NCBI RefSeq assembly: GCF_017329605.1
Contig: NZ_JAFMTY010000025.1
Span: forward strand, 1-51,104
From: Alicyclobacillus fructus
Lineage (GTDB): Bacteria; Bacillota; Bacilli; Alicyclobacillales; Alicyclobacillaceae
Direction: 5' to 3'
Length of the DNA: 51,104 nucleotides
Shown: one piece after another, positions 25,014 through 33,770 of the stretch
How positions within the stretch are numbered: the first letter of the stretch is position 1
Layout of the letters: every line of letters begins with the position of its first letter
The notes under the pieces: generated by a model
Databases searched by the model: none
Seen by the model: only the letters and a program-made list of their open reading frames with translations
Told to the model about the DNA's origin: nothing
Position numbers and translations under genes: made by a program

Positions 25014-25670
25014 TCACTTTGTGCGACCGTTCCGCCCCACGCGGCGGCGCAAAAGCGCCGCAAACACCCCGAGCGCCGCAAGCGGAATGCAGCCCAGGAG
25101 GATGTAAATCCAGTTCCCGAACACGCCCGCATACACAAGGGCCACGCCGAGATAATAGGGCACCATGGCCACCACGGCCGTCCACGTGTACGCCCACAGC
25201 GATGTGGCCGGAATCATTCCGGCGACATAGTTCACGAGGAAGGCGGGCACGGGAAGCAGCCTCGCGAGAAGCAAACCCAAGCTCCCCCACTCGCGTACCC
25301 AGTGATTGACCTGCTCAAACCGCTCGTGGTTCTGCACGCGCTCAAGCATGATGCGCGTAAAGTGGCGGGCGATGAAAAAAATAAGAATCGAGCTGATGGT
25401 GGATCCGATCCACGCATAGGTCGTTCCCGCGACGACGCCGAACACGCGCAGGAAAATGATCAAGAGCCCTTCGGACGGGATGGGCGTCAGGCACCAGATC
25501 ACCATAATCGCGATGGCCCAGACCACGCCCCAGAATCCCCACGACTGAATCCAATCGGTCAAACGGTGATTCCGGTCCAAGTAGAGAACCACCACCGCCA
25601 CCAGGGCGCCCGACAGGATCATCGCAATGGTGCGCCAATCTGTGAGCAGTTGCTTAACAAACCCCGCCAC
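25014..25670 (-). CDS. TVP38/TMEM64 (VTT/DedA superfamily) membrane protein
   Basis: The 218-residue polytopic protein has a VTT core: WCLTPIPSEGLLIIFLRVFG, VAGTTYAWIGSTISSILIFF, then LLLARLLPVPAFLVNYVAGM and a C-terminal helix WIYILLGCIPLAALGVF. Members are linked to lipid scrambling and envelope stress. Two in-frame GTG codons start it; I chose 25670 because GGGGAG is 8 nt away, whereas 25676 is only 2 nt from it. Confidence 0.87.
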   Translation of the reverse strand: MAGFVKQLLTDWRTIAMILSGALVAVVVLYLDRNHRLTDWIQSWGFWGVVWAIAIMVIWCLTPIPSEGLLIIFLRVFGVVAGTTYAWIGSTISSILIFFIARHFTRIMLERVQNHERFEQVNHWVREWGSLGLLLARLLPVPAFLVNYVAGMIPATSLWAYTWTAVVAMVPYYLGVALVYAGVFGNWIYILLGCIPLAALGVFAALLRRRVGRNGRTK

Positions 25671-25789
25671 ATCCACGACTCCCCGCTATCATTCCACTCT
25701 CTTTCACAGTATCAGACTGTCGGCAAAGGTTCAAACGCGATCGAAGGGCGGCGGGCATCGAACATTCCCGCCGCCTCCGGCGAAGTGGT

Positions 25790-25984
25790 TCATCGAGGCT
25801 GAATGGGCGAAGTCCGCTTCTGGCCAATGCGCTCTGCGTCTTCGGGCTTCGGCGTCAAAGTGTGCTCGTCGGGCGTGTCGCGAATCGCCCACTGCTCCAT
25901 CGCCTGTCGATCGCCCTCCGCGAGCAGCTTCTCTCCGAAATTGCGCATTGGCGGCCCGGGTTTTCGGTGTGTTTCACCCTGCAT
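25790..25984 (-). CDS. 64-residue hydrophilic protein downstream of rpiA
   Basis: A highly charged small protein (QGETHRKPGPPMRNFGEKLL, then EQWAIRDTPDEHTLTPKPED) with no hydrophobic segment or cysteine. The ATG at 25984 follows a strong GGGAGGG at 7 nt, the main evidence for translation. It starts 62 bp after rpiA on the same strand and may be the last gene of cls-rpiA. Function unknown. Confidence 0.6.
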   Translation of the reverse strand: MQGETHRKPGPPMRNFGEKLLAEGDRQAMEQWAIRDTPDEHTLTPKPEDAERIGQKRTSPIQPR

Positions 25985-26046
25985 GGGCCATCCCTCCCGT
26001 GCCTTACCGTGCCCCTCCCCGCCGTATGTATGCGCTTGAGCCGTCT

Positions 26047-26721
26047 TCAAGCCTCTGACTTTTTGCGCCAGACCACGCCTGCATCCGTGCCGACCGCCAC
26101 CTCGCTCGCCATGTCGATGAACAGCCCCGACTCGACGACGCCCGTCGTGAGCTTGAGGCGGCGCGCCAAATCGGCCGGATCGTGGACCTCGTCGAATACG
26201 GTGTCGAGAATGTAATTGTGATTGTCGGTGACGAACACCTCACCGTCGCGCTCCCGAAGCGTCCACCGCCCGCCCAGTTGCTCGATGCGCCGCGCCGTGG
26301 TCTCCCACGCAAACGGCACGACTTCGACGGGAATCGCGAGCCCAGACAGCGAATCGTACAGCTTGCTGTCATCGACGACGATGATCAGCTCGTCAGAAAT
26401 GGAAGCGACCAACTTTTCGCGCAACAGTGCGCCGCCTCCGCCTTTGATGAGCTGTAGATCGGGCGTGACCGCGTCCGCGCCGTCGATGGTGAGGTCGAGC
26501 CGCGGACAACTGCGAAAATCGGTGAGCGGGATGCCGAGCTCACGCGCCAACCGTTCCGTCTCGCGAGATGTGGGGATGGCGACGATGTCGAGCCCTTCCC
26601 GCACGCGCCGTCCCACTTCGACAATCGTATAGTAGGCCGTCGATCCCGTCCCCAGGCCGACCTTCATGCCGGAACAAATCCGATTTGCGGCCTCTTCCCC
26701 CGCCATTCGCTTCTTTTCCAT
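26047..26721 (-). CDS. rpiA: Ribose-5-phosphate isomerase A
   Basis: The 224-residue protein carries the RpiA signatures KVGLGTGSTAYYTI (20-33), LTIDGADAV with catalytic Asp, LIKGGGGALLREKLVA with catalytic Glu/Lys, IVVDDSKL and VTDNHNYILD. It interconverts ribulose-5-P and ribose-5-P in the pentose phosphate pathway. It lies 15 bp downstream of the cardiolipin synthase gene on the same strand. Confidence 0.95.
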   Translation of the reverse strand: MEKKRMAGEEAANRICSGMKVGLGTGSTAYYTIVEVGRRVREGLDIVAIPTSRETERLARELGIPLTDFRSCPRLDLTIDGADAVTPDLQLIKGGGGALLREKLVASISDELIIVVDDSKLYDSLSGLAIPVEVVPFAWETTARRIEQLGGRWTLRERDGEVFVTDNHNYILDTVFDEVHDPADLARRLKLTTGVVESGLFIDMASEVAVGTDAGVVWRKKSEA

Positions 26722-26736
26722 CCTCGAACTCCCTTT

Positions 26737-28185
26737 CTACAGAATCGGAGACAGCAGCCTGGCACAACTCTCCATGATGCGCTCGGCTCTGGGCCTTGTT
26801 CGATATTGCTCCAGTGTCAATCTATCACATTTCTCGAGATCGCGCTCGAACAGATCCGCGAGATGCCCGCTTTTGTCGCGATCGAAGATGAGCGCGTTCA
26901 CTTCGAAGTTCAACTTGAAGCTTCGGATGTCGATATTCGCCGTTCCAACGGAAGCCAGTTCCCGGTCCGTCACCACCATTTTGGCGTGCAAAAAACCATC
27001 GCGGTACAAATAGCACTGCACGCCGGCCTGAAGCAGATCGCCGAGATAAAACCTGGACGCCCAAAACACCCAAAGGTGATCCGGTTTTCCAGGCAACATG
27101 ACCTTGACGTCCACACCGGACAAGCTCGCGATTTTGAGCGCGGTAAGCAAGCTGTCGTCCGGCACGAAGTAGGGCGTCTGAATGTAGATACTTTCCTTCG
27201 CCGCGTAAATCATCTTGATGTAGGCGTTGCGAATTTGTTCCCAGTCGGTGTCCGGACCGCTCGCCACCACCTGCATGCCCGTGGTGCCTGTGCGACCGTT
27301 GATCCTCGGGAAATAGCGGTCGTCGAACTCCAGCGGCTGAGGGGACGATGAATTCCAATCCAACAAAAAGATGGATTGCAACTCCAGGATCGCGCTGCCC
27401 TCGATGCGAAGATGCGTATCCCGCCAAAAGCCGAAGCGCTCGTCTTTGCCGAGGTACTCATCTCCCACGTTGAAGCCGCCCACGTAGGCCACGCGCCCGT
27501 CGATGACCGCGATTTTCCGGTGGTTGCGGTTGTTCATGCGCAAGTTGACGTACGGGATGCGAGACGGAAAGAACGCAGCGACTTCGCCGCCGGAACGCAG
27601 CAACGGTTCGAAGAACGACTTCGGCGTCCAAGCGCAGCCCACGGCGTCGTACAGGAGCCGCACCTCGACGCCCTGCCGCGCCTTTTCCGCCAGAAGGTGG
27701 ACGAGCCGCGCGCCGAGATCGTCCGGCCGGAAGATGTAATATTCCAGATGCACATGGTCTTTCGCCCGCCGAATGTCTTCGAACAGGGACTCAAACTTGT
27801 CCACGCCGCGGACAAACACGTCCACGCGATTGTCCTCGGTATAGATGGCATAGGCCGTCTTGAGGTTGAGGGCGATCAGGTCGGCATGGCGCTGGGCCGC
27901 AGGCTCTGCGTACGCCAGGTCTCCCGCCTCGACCTGACGGCGCTGACGCTCTGCGGCGCGCGCCACCCAGGGCGCGTTCCGAAGGCGAAATCGCGCGAGG
28001 CGATAACGGCTGACGTGTTGCCCGAAAAGCACGTAGAGAATGAAGCCACCGACGGGAATGAACAACAGCACCATGAGCCACGCCCACGTCACGGCGGCGT
28101 TGTGGCGCTCCACAAAAATGATCACGCAGGCCGTGACGAGATCGAGCGCGAAAATAAGCAAGTACGCGATGTGCAACCACGACAT
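26737..28185 (-). CDS. cls: Cardiolipin synthase
   Basis: This 482-residue phospholipase-D-superfamily enzyme has two N-terminal membrane helices (YLLIFALDLVTACVIIFVE and AWLMVLLFIPVGGFILYVLF) and two HKD motifs, MNNRNHRKIAVIDGRVAYVG and GFLHAKMVVTDRELASVGTA. It joins two phosphatidylglycerols to form cardiolipin. I chose ATG 28185 (GGAG at 7 nt). Upstream codons of the longer frame are hydrophilic and overlap a small gene on the same strand. rpiA follows 15 bp later. Confidence 0.95.
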   Translation of the reverse strand: MSWLHIAYLLIFALDLVTACVIIFVERHNAAVTWAWLMVLLFIPVGGFILYVLFGQHVSRYRLARFRLRNAPWVARAAERQRRQVEAGDLAYAEPAAQRHADLIALNLKTAYAIYTEDNRVDVFVRGVDKFESLFEDIRRAKDHVHLEYYIFRPDDLGARLVHLLAEKARQGVEVRLLYDAVGCAWTPKSFFEPLLRSGGEVAAFFPSRIPYVNLRMNNRNHRKIAVIDGRVAYVGGFNVGDEYLGKDERFGFWRDTHLRIEGSAILELQSIFLLDWNSSSPQPLEFDDRYFPRINGRTGTTGMQVVASGPDTDWEQIRNAYIKMIYAAKESIYIQTPYFVPDDSLLTALKIASLSGVDVKVMLPGKPDHLWVFWASRFYLGDLLQAGVQCYLYRDGFLHAKMVVTDRELASVGTANIDIRSFKLNFEVNALIFDRDKSGHLADLFERDLEKCDRLTLEQYRTRPRAERIMESCARLLSPIL

Positions 28186-28225
28186 GTCCGTTCTCCATTC
28201 CGGCATGGCGCCAGGCGCAGGCGCG

Positions 28226-28330
28226 TTACGGGCGCGCCCGCAGCACCGGCCAGACGAGCGGCGCAAACGCGATGCAAAACGCCGCGATCGCCATCCATTT
28301 GTGATATGCTTGATCTGTGGGATACGTCAT
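28226..28330 (-). CDS. 34-residue single-helix membrane peptide upstream of cls
   Basis: Starting MTYPTDQAYHKWMA, the peptide has one membrane helix (MAIAAFCIAFAPLVWPVL) and a basic end RARP. GGAGG lies 8 nt before the ATG, and the TAA is 40 nt upstream of the cls start. The ribosome binding site, helix and placement in the cls transcript make it a likely real small membrane protein. It could be a leader or partner of Cls, but no homolog was recognised. Confidence 0.6.
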   Translation of the reverse strand: MTYPTDQAYHKWMAIAAFCIAFAPLVWPVLRARP

Positions 28331-28413
28331 CTCCGGCACCTCCACACGCGGCTGTGCTATAGCGTATGCGCTTGTGCCCGTCTGCGACGTCTCCCGGGGA
28401 GGAGTGAAGCGCT

Positions 28414-28737
28414 CTGAACGCTTGGTTCTTGGCGGCAGCCATTGCCTGTGAAGTCTTCGCCACCTCGATGCTCAAATGGACACAAGGGTTTTCAAGGCTG
28501 TGGCCGTCATTGGCCGTCGTGGTCGGTTACGCCCTGTCCTTCTACGCGCTCTCCCAAGCGCTTCGCACCATCCCCATCGGCGTCGCGTACGCCATTTGGT
28601 CGGGCGTCGGCACCGCTGCGATGGTCGCCATCGGCGCGTTGTTCTACCGACAACCCGTCACGCCCGTCATGATGCTCGGCATCGGCCTCATCGTCGCTGG
28701 CGTCGTCCTGTTGAATCTCCACCGCCCGCTCCATTGA
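28414..28737 (+). CDS. Small multidrug resistance (SMR/EmrE) efflux protein with CTG start
   Basis: The 107-residue, four-helix SMR protein reads NAWFLAAAIACEVFATSMLK with the essential membrane Glu14. It then has YALSFYALSQALRTIPIGVA and YAIWSGVGTAAMVAIGALFY, the family signature. In frame, a TGA lies at 28405-28407, and the first possible start with correct spacing from GGGGAGGAG is CTG at 28414; a TTG at 28429 would be 24 nt away and would cut into helix 1. Its last 50 nt overlap the convergent CDF gene. Confidence 0.85.
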   Translation: MNAWFLAAAIACEVFATSMLKWTQGFSRLWPSLAVVVGYALSFYALSQALRTIPIGVAYAIWSGVGTAAMVAIGALFYRQPVTPVMMLGIGLIVAGVVLLNLHRPLH

Positions 28738-29719
28738 CGTGAGCATGGGGCGCGCCCTGACCCTCTTGGGCGCAAAAGACGCTGGGATCATGCGGATGGG
28801 CTTCGTCTTCCACCTGCACGGTGACGTGACCGATGTTGAGATGCTGCAGCCGATGCTCAATTTCCCGAATGACGCCCTGTGTCTCCGACACGGTCATGAC
28901 GCCATCCATTTCGACGTGGCAGGACAGGGCATTCCGCCCGTTGGCGATGGACCAGATGTGGAGGTCGTGGACGCCGCGAACGCCTTCGACCGAGAGGATG
29001 GCCTTCACCACGTCGCCAGCATTCACATCCGCCGGCGCGCCCTCCATCAGGATTCGCGTCGCGCGGCGCGCCAAGCGAATGGCGCCGTATGCGATGACGA
29101 GCGAGATGGCCACGCTCAAAATGGGATCAATCGGATACCAGTGCGTGCACGCGATCACGACCGCCGCGGCGATCACGCCGAGCGACGCGGCCATATCGCC
29201 CAACATGTGGAGCACCGCGCTCTGCACGTTCAGATTGTCCCCGCCGCGCATGGCAAGCGCCATGCCCAGGTTGATCACGACGCCCACCAGGGCGCACACC
29301 GTCATCCACAGCGGCTCGATGGGACGAGGGTGTTCGAGTCGAGTCCAGGCTTCAACCACCACCCAGATCGTGACGCCGACAAGCAACAAGGAGTTCAGCA
29401 GTGCAGCCAAAATCCCTGCCCGATGATAGCCAAAGGTCATGCGGGCGTCCGTCGGCCTTTCCGCTTGTCGAAGCGCATACCACGACAGGCCAAGAGCGGC
29501 GAGATCCGTGAGCACGTGGCCCGCATCGGACAAAAGCGCCAGGCTCCCAGACACAAAACCGCCGACCACTTCCGCCAGGAAAATCAAGGTCGTCAGCCAG
29601 AATGCGAGGCGCATCTTGTCGGCCGGCGCGTGCACATGCAGCCATTCGCCGCCATGCGCATGCCCGCCCCCATGCGCGTGATGGTGAACATGAGAATGGC
29701 CTTCATGCGAATGAGACAT
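28688..29719 (-). CDS. Cation diffusion facilitator (zinc/cobalt/cadmium exporter)
   Basis: The 343-residue protein has a His-rich cytoplasmic N-terminus (MSHSHEGHSHVHHHAHGGGH), six membrane helices with the HDxxD-type metal sites SDAGHVLTDLAALGLSWYAL and HMLGDMAASLGV, and a C-terminal regulatory domain (VEGVRGVHDLHIWSIANGRN, GHVTVQVEDEAHPHD). It exports divalent metal by proton antiport, most likely Zn2+. The C-terminal tail overlaps the convergent SMR gene by 50 nt and is rich in His and Gly. Confidence 0.93.
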   Translation of the reverse strand: MSHSHEGHSHVHHHAHGGGHAHGGEWLHVHAPADKMRLAFWLTTLIFLAEVVGGFVSGSLALLSDAGHVLTDLAALGLSWYALRQAERPTDARMTFGYHRAGILAALLNSLLLVGVTIWVVVEAWTRLEHPRPIEPLWMTVCALVGVVINLGMALAMRGGDNLNVQSAVLHMLGDMAASLGVIAAAVVIACTHWYPIDPILSVAISLVIAYGAIRLARRATRILMEGAPADVNAGDVVKAILSVEGVRGVHDLHIWSIANGRNALSCHVEMDGVMTVSETQGVIREIEHRLQHLNIGHVTVQVEDEAHPHDPSVFCAQEGQGAPHAHVNGAGGGDSTGRRQRR

Positions 29720-29865
29720 CGCTCGTTCTCCTCGTGCATGGTCCCGCGGCGCAGACCGCGATCACCTTCACGATATTCGTTCCTCGCCCGCGGCGCAATA
29801 CCGACCAGAGGCATCCTCCCACGGACATCAACGGGCGGCGCCACATCTCGAGCCGCCCGCACCGA

Positions 29866-32800
29866 TCAACATTTGCTGTAGCCGCACGCTTCGCACTCGT
29901 AGCAGCCGCCCTGACGGATGAGCGTATGTTGATGACATTCAGGGCACCAGTCTTTCGCGATGGAGTACGCCCGCAGCTCAGACGGCTTCGCCGCATCCTC
30001 CTCCCGCGCGGACGTCGCCGCCTGACGCGAGGCCATGCGGCGGAGCGGGAACGTCTCCGCATGTTCGATCAGCGCCTTGGCAATGGCGTCTGGAACCGAC
30101 GTGATCCGCTGAGCGCCAAAGCCCACCGCGTTTTGTCCCCCGATGCCCGAGAAGTGTTTCACCAACTCAGCCTCGCGGTTCGGGTTGTTCGATTCACGCA
30201 GATACAGGGTGATGGCCCGGCCAAGCGCCTCGTTGGCGGCATAGACATCCGAGCCCGCCTTCCCGACGTTCACAAACACCTCCGTCGCCATATGCGTGTC
30301 CGGATCGTCGTTGATGGTGATGAACGCTTTCCCGAGCGGCGTCTCTTTGCGATACGTCGCGCCATACAACACATCCGGCCGCCGGCGCTTCACATATCCG
30401 GCGGATGCGGTCTGCGCGGGCTGAGATGTGTTTTCGCCGGATGGCGAAGCAGAGCCAGATGCGGCCCCGTCCCCATCGCTCTGTCTGTCGTCCTTCTTCA
30501 GCGACAGCACCTGTTCACTGCGCGATCCGTCCCGATAAATCGTGATCCCCTTGCACCCGAGCTCGTAGGCGAGATCGTACAGCTTGACCGTATCCTCCAC
30601 CGTGTACGAGTTCGGCGCATTGCATGTCTTCGAAATGGAGCTGTCGATCCATCGCTGTAGCGCAGCCTGCACGCGGACGTGCTCTTCCGGCGTGAGCTCC
30701 ATCGCCGTCACGAAATAAGGCGGCAACTTGTCCTCTTCCGGATGTTCGCGCCGGTACTGCTCGACGATGGCCGCATGCTCTTCGAACAGGCCAAGGCGCG
30801 AATTGCGGAAGTACGACCACGCGTAGTAGGGTTCGCATCCGGTCGAGCAACCCACCATCGTCCCCGTCGTGCCGGTTGGAGCGATGGTCATCGTCGTCAC
30901 GTTGCGGATGCCGTGCTTGCGAATCGCTTCGGCCACGTGTGGTCGCTCCGCCGCCATGTGGCGCATGAATCCCGACTGCAAAAACTTGTCGGCGTCAAAC
31001 TTCGGGAACGGGCCATACTCCTTGGCCAACTCCACCGACTCGAGATACGCCCACTCGGCCATGAGCCCCATCAACACGTCGATCAGCTTGACGCTTTCTT
31101 CCGATCCGTAGCGAATGCCGCAGTAAAGCATCAGATCGTGCAGCCCCATGATGCCGAGCCCCACGCGTCGCTCGGACATCTGGTTCTGCCGGTTTTCTTC
31201 GAACGGATAATAGGTCGCGTCGATTACGGCGTCCTGAAAGCGAATGCCTCTGCGCGTGGTCTGCTCGAGCTCTTCCCAGCGGATATGATGCAGAAGAAAT
31301 TCAGCCTCGTCCGCCGGGAACTTCTCCAGTAGTCGGGATCGCACGTAGGCCTCGCGCTCCGGGTCGGAGAAGTCCGTTCGGATGCCGCTGTCGCGGAAAC
31401 CGTTGGCAAACCGGGCCAGGACGACGGCGCCGAGGTTGCAGATGCCGTACGGCGGAAGCGGCTGTTCGCCGCACGGATTGGTCGCGACGAGCGGATTGAA
31501 GTACCACGAGTTGCTCATCGCGTTGGCCCGGCCCAAAAACACGACGCCCGGCTCCGCGGACTTCCACGCCGATTCGCAGATGTCGCGCCAAAGGTCCGCG
31601 GCGGAGACGGTCTCCGTCACTTCGAACGGCTTGCCTTCGTCGATCCAGCGGCCGAAGTCCCCGTCGAATGCATCGCGGTATGCCGCCGGCACGAAACCGA
31701 GCTGCCACGGTTGTCCCGCTCGCTTGGCGCGCATGAACTCCTCGGACACGCCCACGCTGATATTCGCGCCCGTGATGACGCCATCCACCTGCTTCGCGCG
31801 GATAAACTTCGGCAGGTCCGCGTGACGGTCGTTGAGAATGAGCATGAGCGCTCCGCGGCGCGACCCGCCCTGGAGGGTGAGCTGGCATCCCACGCTCATG
31901 ATCTCGCCGACGCCAACGGGCCCGAAGCCGTCTCCGAACACCTGATTTCCCTTGTCGTACAAGAGCCCCCACGAGTAAGCGCCGGAGGATCGCCCGTTGA
32001 CGCCGCGCACATAACTGTACCGCGGGCGAAGGGACGACAGGATGAGGGACACGCGCTTGCCGTCCCGCATCGCCTCCCACATATCCCCAAGCGTTCTGGC
32101 AATGGTACTGCGGCTGTCTCCCGGGCTCAGGCAGAAGCCGACGGCCTGCGGGACGAGATGCGCGTCGGACGACAGGATTTTTTCCATCAGCTCGCGGGCG
32201 CGAACGCGGCTGTGTTCCTCGACGGGCAGGCCCTGACGGGACCAGGCGTCGAGATCGCCCGTCCAGATCTCGTCATACCTTTCCACCGAGGTGTCCGGAA
32301 AACGAAACACCCATTCGTCGTCCTCCTCGACGGCTCGCCAGAACGCGGCATCGGCGCGGACGAGCTTCGTGGAGTGCGGATATTCGGTCTCCAGAAAGTC
32401 CAGAAGATCCGGATGCCAGGCGTCCAGAACCAGCATCAACTCCGCCTTGCGCGACTCACGGCTCACAGGAATCAGGGTGCCTTGTGGCGGAATGCGAGAA
32501 AGGTTCATGCCAACGCCGCCGCTTCGCGCCTGGATTTCGAGCGTCTGGCCAAACGACTCGGCATAATCGCGCAGATCCGGGCCGACGTTGGGAATGACGA
32601 AACAGTTGTAACTCGTCACCTGCATGCCCGTTCCAAGGGACGCATTGATCCGCCCTCCAGGCACGTAGCGCCAGCCCTTCTGGAGCTCGTAGAACGCCTC
32701 TTCCCATACCTCCGGCTGACGCGTGACGGCCGCGGCTCCGCGCGCGACGCGCCGCCACATTTGCCGAGGCGAGGTCTCCAGGAGCACGTCCACCTGACTC

Positions 32801-33060
32801 ACCGGAAGGTCGACAAGCGATCCATCCCGCAGCTCGACCGTCACCTGATCCGCGTCGCGATCCACCGACTTCACGCGCGCCAGCTCGTGATATGCGCGCT
32901 TTTTGTCCAACACCGCGACGACCAGCGCTCCCGGCGCGAGCGCCTCTTTGCGGATATCCTTCAACAGATACCGATCGGCGACGATCTTTTCGCCGGTCGG
33001 CCCCAAGTAGTCGTCGTCGTTCAGATCCAACATGGGCCGTTCCCGTTGTTCGATGGCCAT
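29866..33060 (-). CDS. nrdJ: Adenosylcobalamin-dependent (class II) ribonucleotide reductase
   Basis: This 1064-residue long-form NrdJ contains VTSYNCFVIPNVGPDL, ARSGGVGMNLSRIPPQG, NPCGEQPLPPYGICNLG with the active-site cysteine, TMTIAPTGTTGTMVGCSTGC for substrate phosphate, a low-complexity linker (GDGAASGSASPSGE) and a C-terminal cysteine set GCYECEACGYSKC that re-reduces the active site. It makes dNTPs with or without oxygen using B12. Some 34 bp separate it from nrdR upstream, so both share the nrdR promoter with its NrdR-box-like sites. No B12 riboswitch was seen. Confidence 0.96.
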   Translation of the reverse strand: MAIEQRERPMLDLNDDDYLGPTGEKIVADRYLLKDIRKEALAPGALVVAVLDKKRAYHELARVKSVDRDADQVTVELRDGSLVDLPVSQVDVLLETSPRQMWRRVARGAAAVTRQPEVWEEAFYELQKGWRYVPGGRINASLGTGMQVTSYNCFVIPNVGPDLRDYAESFGQTLEIQARSGGVGMNLSRIPPQGTLIPVSRESRKAELMLVLDAWHPDLLDFLETEYPHSTKLVRADAAFWRAVEEDDEWVFRFPDTSVERYDEIWTGDLDAWSRQGLPVEEHSRVRARELMEKILSSDAHLVPQAVGFCLSPGDSRSTIARTLGDMWEAMRDGKRVSLILSSLRPRYSYVRGVNGRSSGAYSWGLLYDKGNQVFGDGFGPVGVGEIMSVGCQLTLQGGSRRGALMLILNDRHADLPKFIRAKQVDGVITGANISVGVSEEFMRAKRAGQPWQLGFVPAAYRDAFDGDFGRWIDEGKPFEVTETVSAADLWRDICESAWKSAEPGVVFLGRANAMSNSWYFNPLVATNPCGEQPLPPYGICNLGAVVLARFANGFRDSGIRTDFSDPEREAYVRSRLLEKFPADEAEFLLHHIRWEELEQTTRRGIRFQDAVIDATYYPFEENRQNQMSERRVGLGIMGLHDLMLYCGIRYGSEESVKLIDVLMGLMAEWAYLESVELAKEYGPFPKFDADKFLQSGFMRHMAAERPHVAEAIRKHGIRNVTTMTIAPTGTTGTMVGCSTGCEPYYAWSYFRNSRLGLFEEHAAIVEQYRREHPEEDKLPPYFVTAMELTPEEHVRVQAALQRWIDSSISKTCNAPNSYTVEDTVKLYDLAYELGCKGITIYRDGSRSEQVLSLKKDDRQSDGDGAASGSASPSGENTSQPAQTASAGYVKRRRPDVLYGATYRKETPLGKAFITINDDPDTHMATEVFVNVGKAGSDVYAANEALGRAITLYLRESNNPNREAELVKHFSGIGGQNAVGFGAQRITSVPDAIAKALIEHAETFPLRRMASRQAATSAREEDAAKPSELRAYSIAKDWCPECHQHTLIRQGGCYECEACGYSKC

Positions 33061-33094
33061 TCAAATCCTCCCTCTCTCCGCAAGCGAACCGCGT

Positions 33095-33604
33095 TCAATC
33101 CTCGGAGGGCTTGTCCGCCTGCACCGGCCGATCCGCCCCGCGGGTCCGATCTCCGATGAGCGCGAGCACTTCCTTCAGAAGCGTCTCGACATCGCGAAAT
33201 TCCCGATACACGCTCGCAAAGCGGACATACGCAACCCCGTCGAGCTGCCGTAGTGCGTCCATGACCCGCTCGCCAATCACCGAGGACGGCACCTCACGCT
33301 CATACTCGAGCCGGAGCTTTCGCTCGATCTCGTCGCACACGGACTCCAGCGTCTCCGCGGGGATGGGGCGCTTCTCGCAAGCCTTCATGATGCCGCGATA
33401 CAGCTTGTCCCGCGAAAACTCCTCCCGCTTCTGATCTTTCTTGACCACCATGAGCGGCCGTTGCTCCACCCGTTCGTACGTGGTGAAACGCCGTCCGCAG
33501 GTTTCCTGAATGCACTCCCGCCGGCGCCGAATGGTCGTCCCGTCCTCGCCGGGCCTGGACTCGATGACGCGCGTGTTGTCCGCTCCGCAGTATGGGCATC
33601 TCAT
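33095..33604 (-). CDS. nrdR: Ribonucleotide reductase repressor NrdR
   Basis: The 169-residue protein has a zinc ribbon (MRCPYCGADNTRVIESRPGE, then RRECIQETCGRRFTTYERVE) and an ATP-cone from about 45 to 140 (VVKKDQKREEFSRDKLYRGI, DGVAYVRFASVYREF). NrdR senses ATP/dATP and represses RNR genes at paired palindromic boxes. The C-terminal tail after 150 is a charged extension. It is the first gene of the nrdR-nrdJ operon, with NrdR-box-like sequences in its own promoter. Confidence 0.96.
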   Translation of the reverse strand: MRCPYCGADNTRVIESRPGEDGTTIRRRRECIQETCGRRFTTYERVEQRPLMVVKKDQKREEFSRDKLYRGIMKACEKRPIPAETLESVCDEIERKLRLEYEREVPSSVIGERVMDALRQLDGVAYVRFASVYREFRDVETLLKEVLALIGDRTRGADRPVQADKPSED

Positions 33605-33664
33605 GTCCGTCACCCCCGTGCGCATCGGGCACTTCGCGGAATCCCGCGCAGATGGCCGGCCGAT

Positions 33665-33680
33665 GGTCTATATGTAGTGT
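33665..33680 (-). promoter_or_regulatory. NrdR box 1
   Basis: GGTCTATATGTAGTGT matches the acaCwAtATaTwGtgt palindrome at most positions. It lies just downstream of the predicted transcription start of nrdR. Confidence 0.6.
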
Positions 33681-33700
33681 CAGTAACTCGAGTCACCGCG

Positions 33701-33729
33701 ATTATAAACGCTATATCTGCGTCAGACAA
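33701..33729 (-). promoter_or_regulatory. nrdR-nrdJ sigma-A promoter with degenerate second NrdR box
   Basis: Minus strand TTGTCT (33724-33729), 17-nt spacer, TATAAT (33701-33706). The spacer holds a weaker box-like core CTATAT (33711-33716) about four helical turns from box 1, the spacing expected for a looped or stacked NrdR repressor. Confidence 0.7.
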
Positions 33730-33770
33730 GCGTCAAATCCGTTGAACTTTCGAGAGGATTCTTGGCGCTT

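Noticed and set aside
28331-28413. Guanidine riboswitch before the SMR gene
   Set aside because: The leader is only about 80 nt and I find neither paired ACGR-loop hairpins nor other known guanidine motifs.
33605-33770. B12 riboswitch for nrdJ
   Set aside because: The region is too short and lacks the B12-box; NrdR-type sites explain it.
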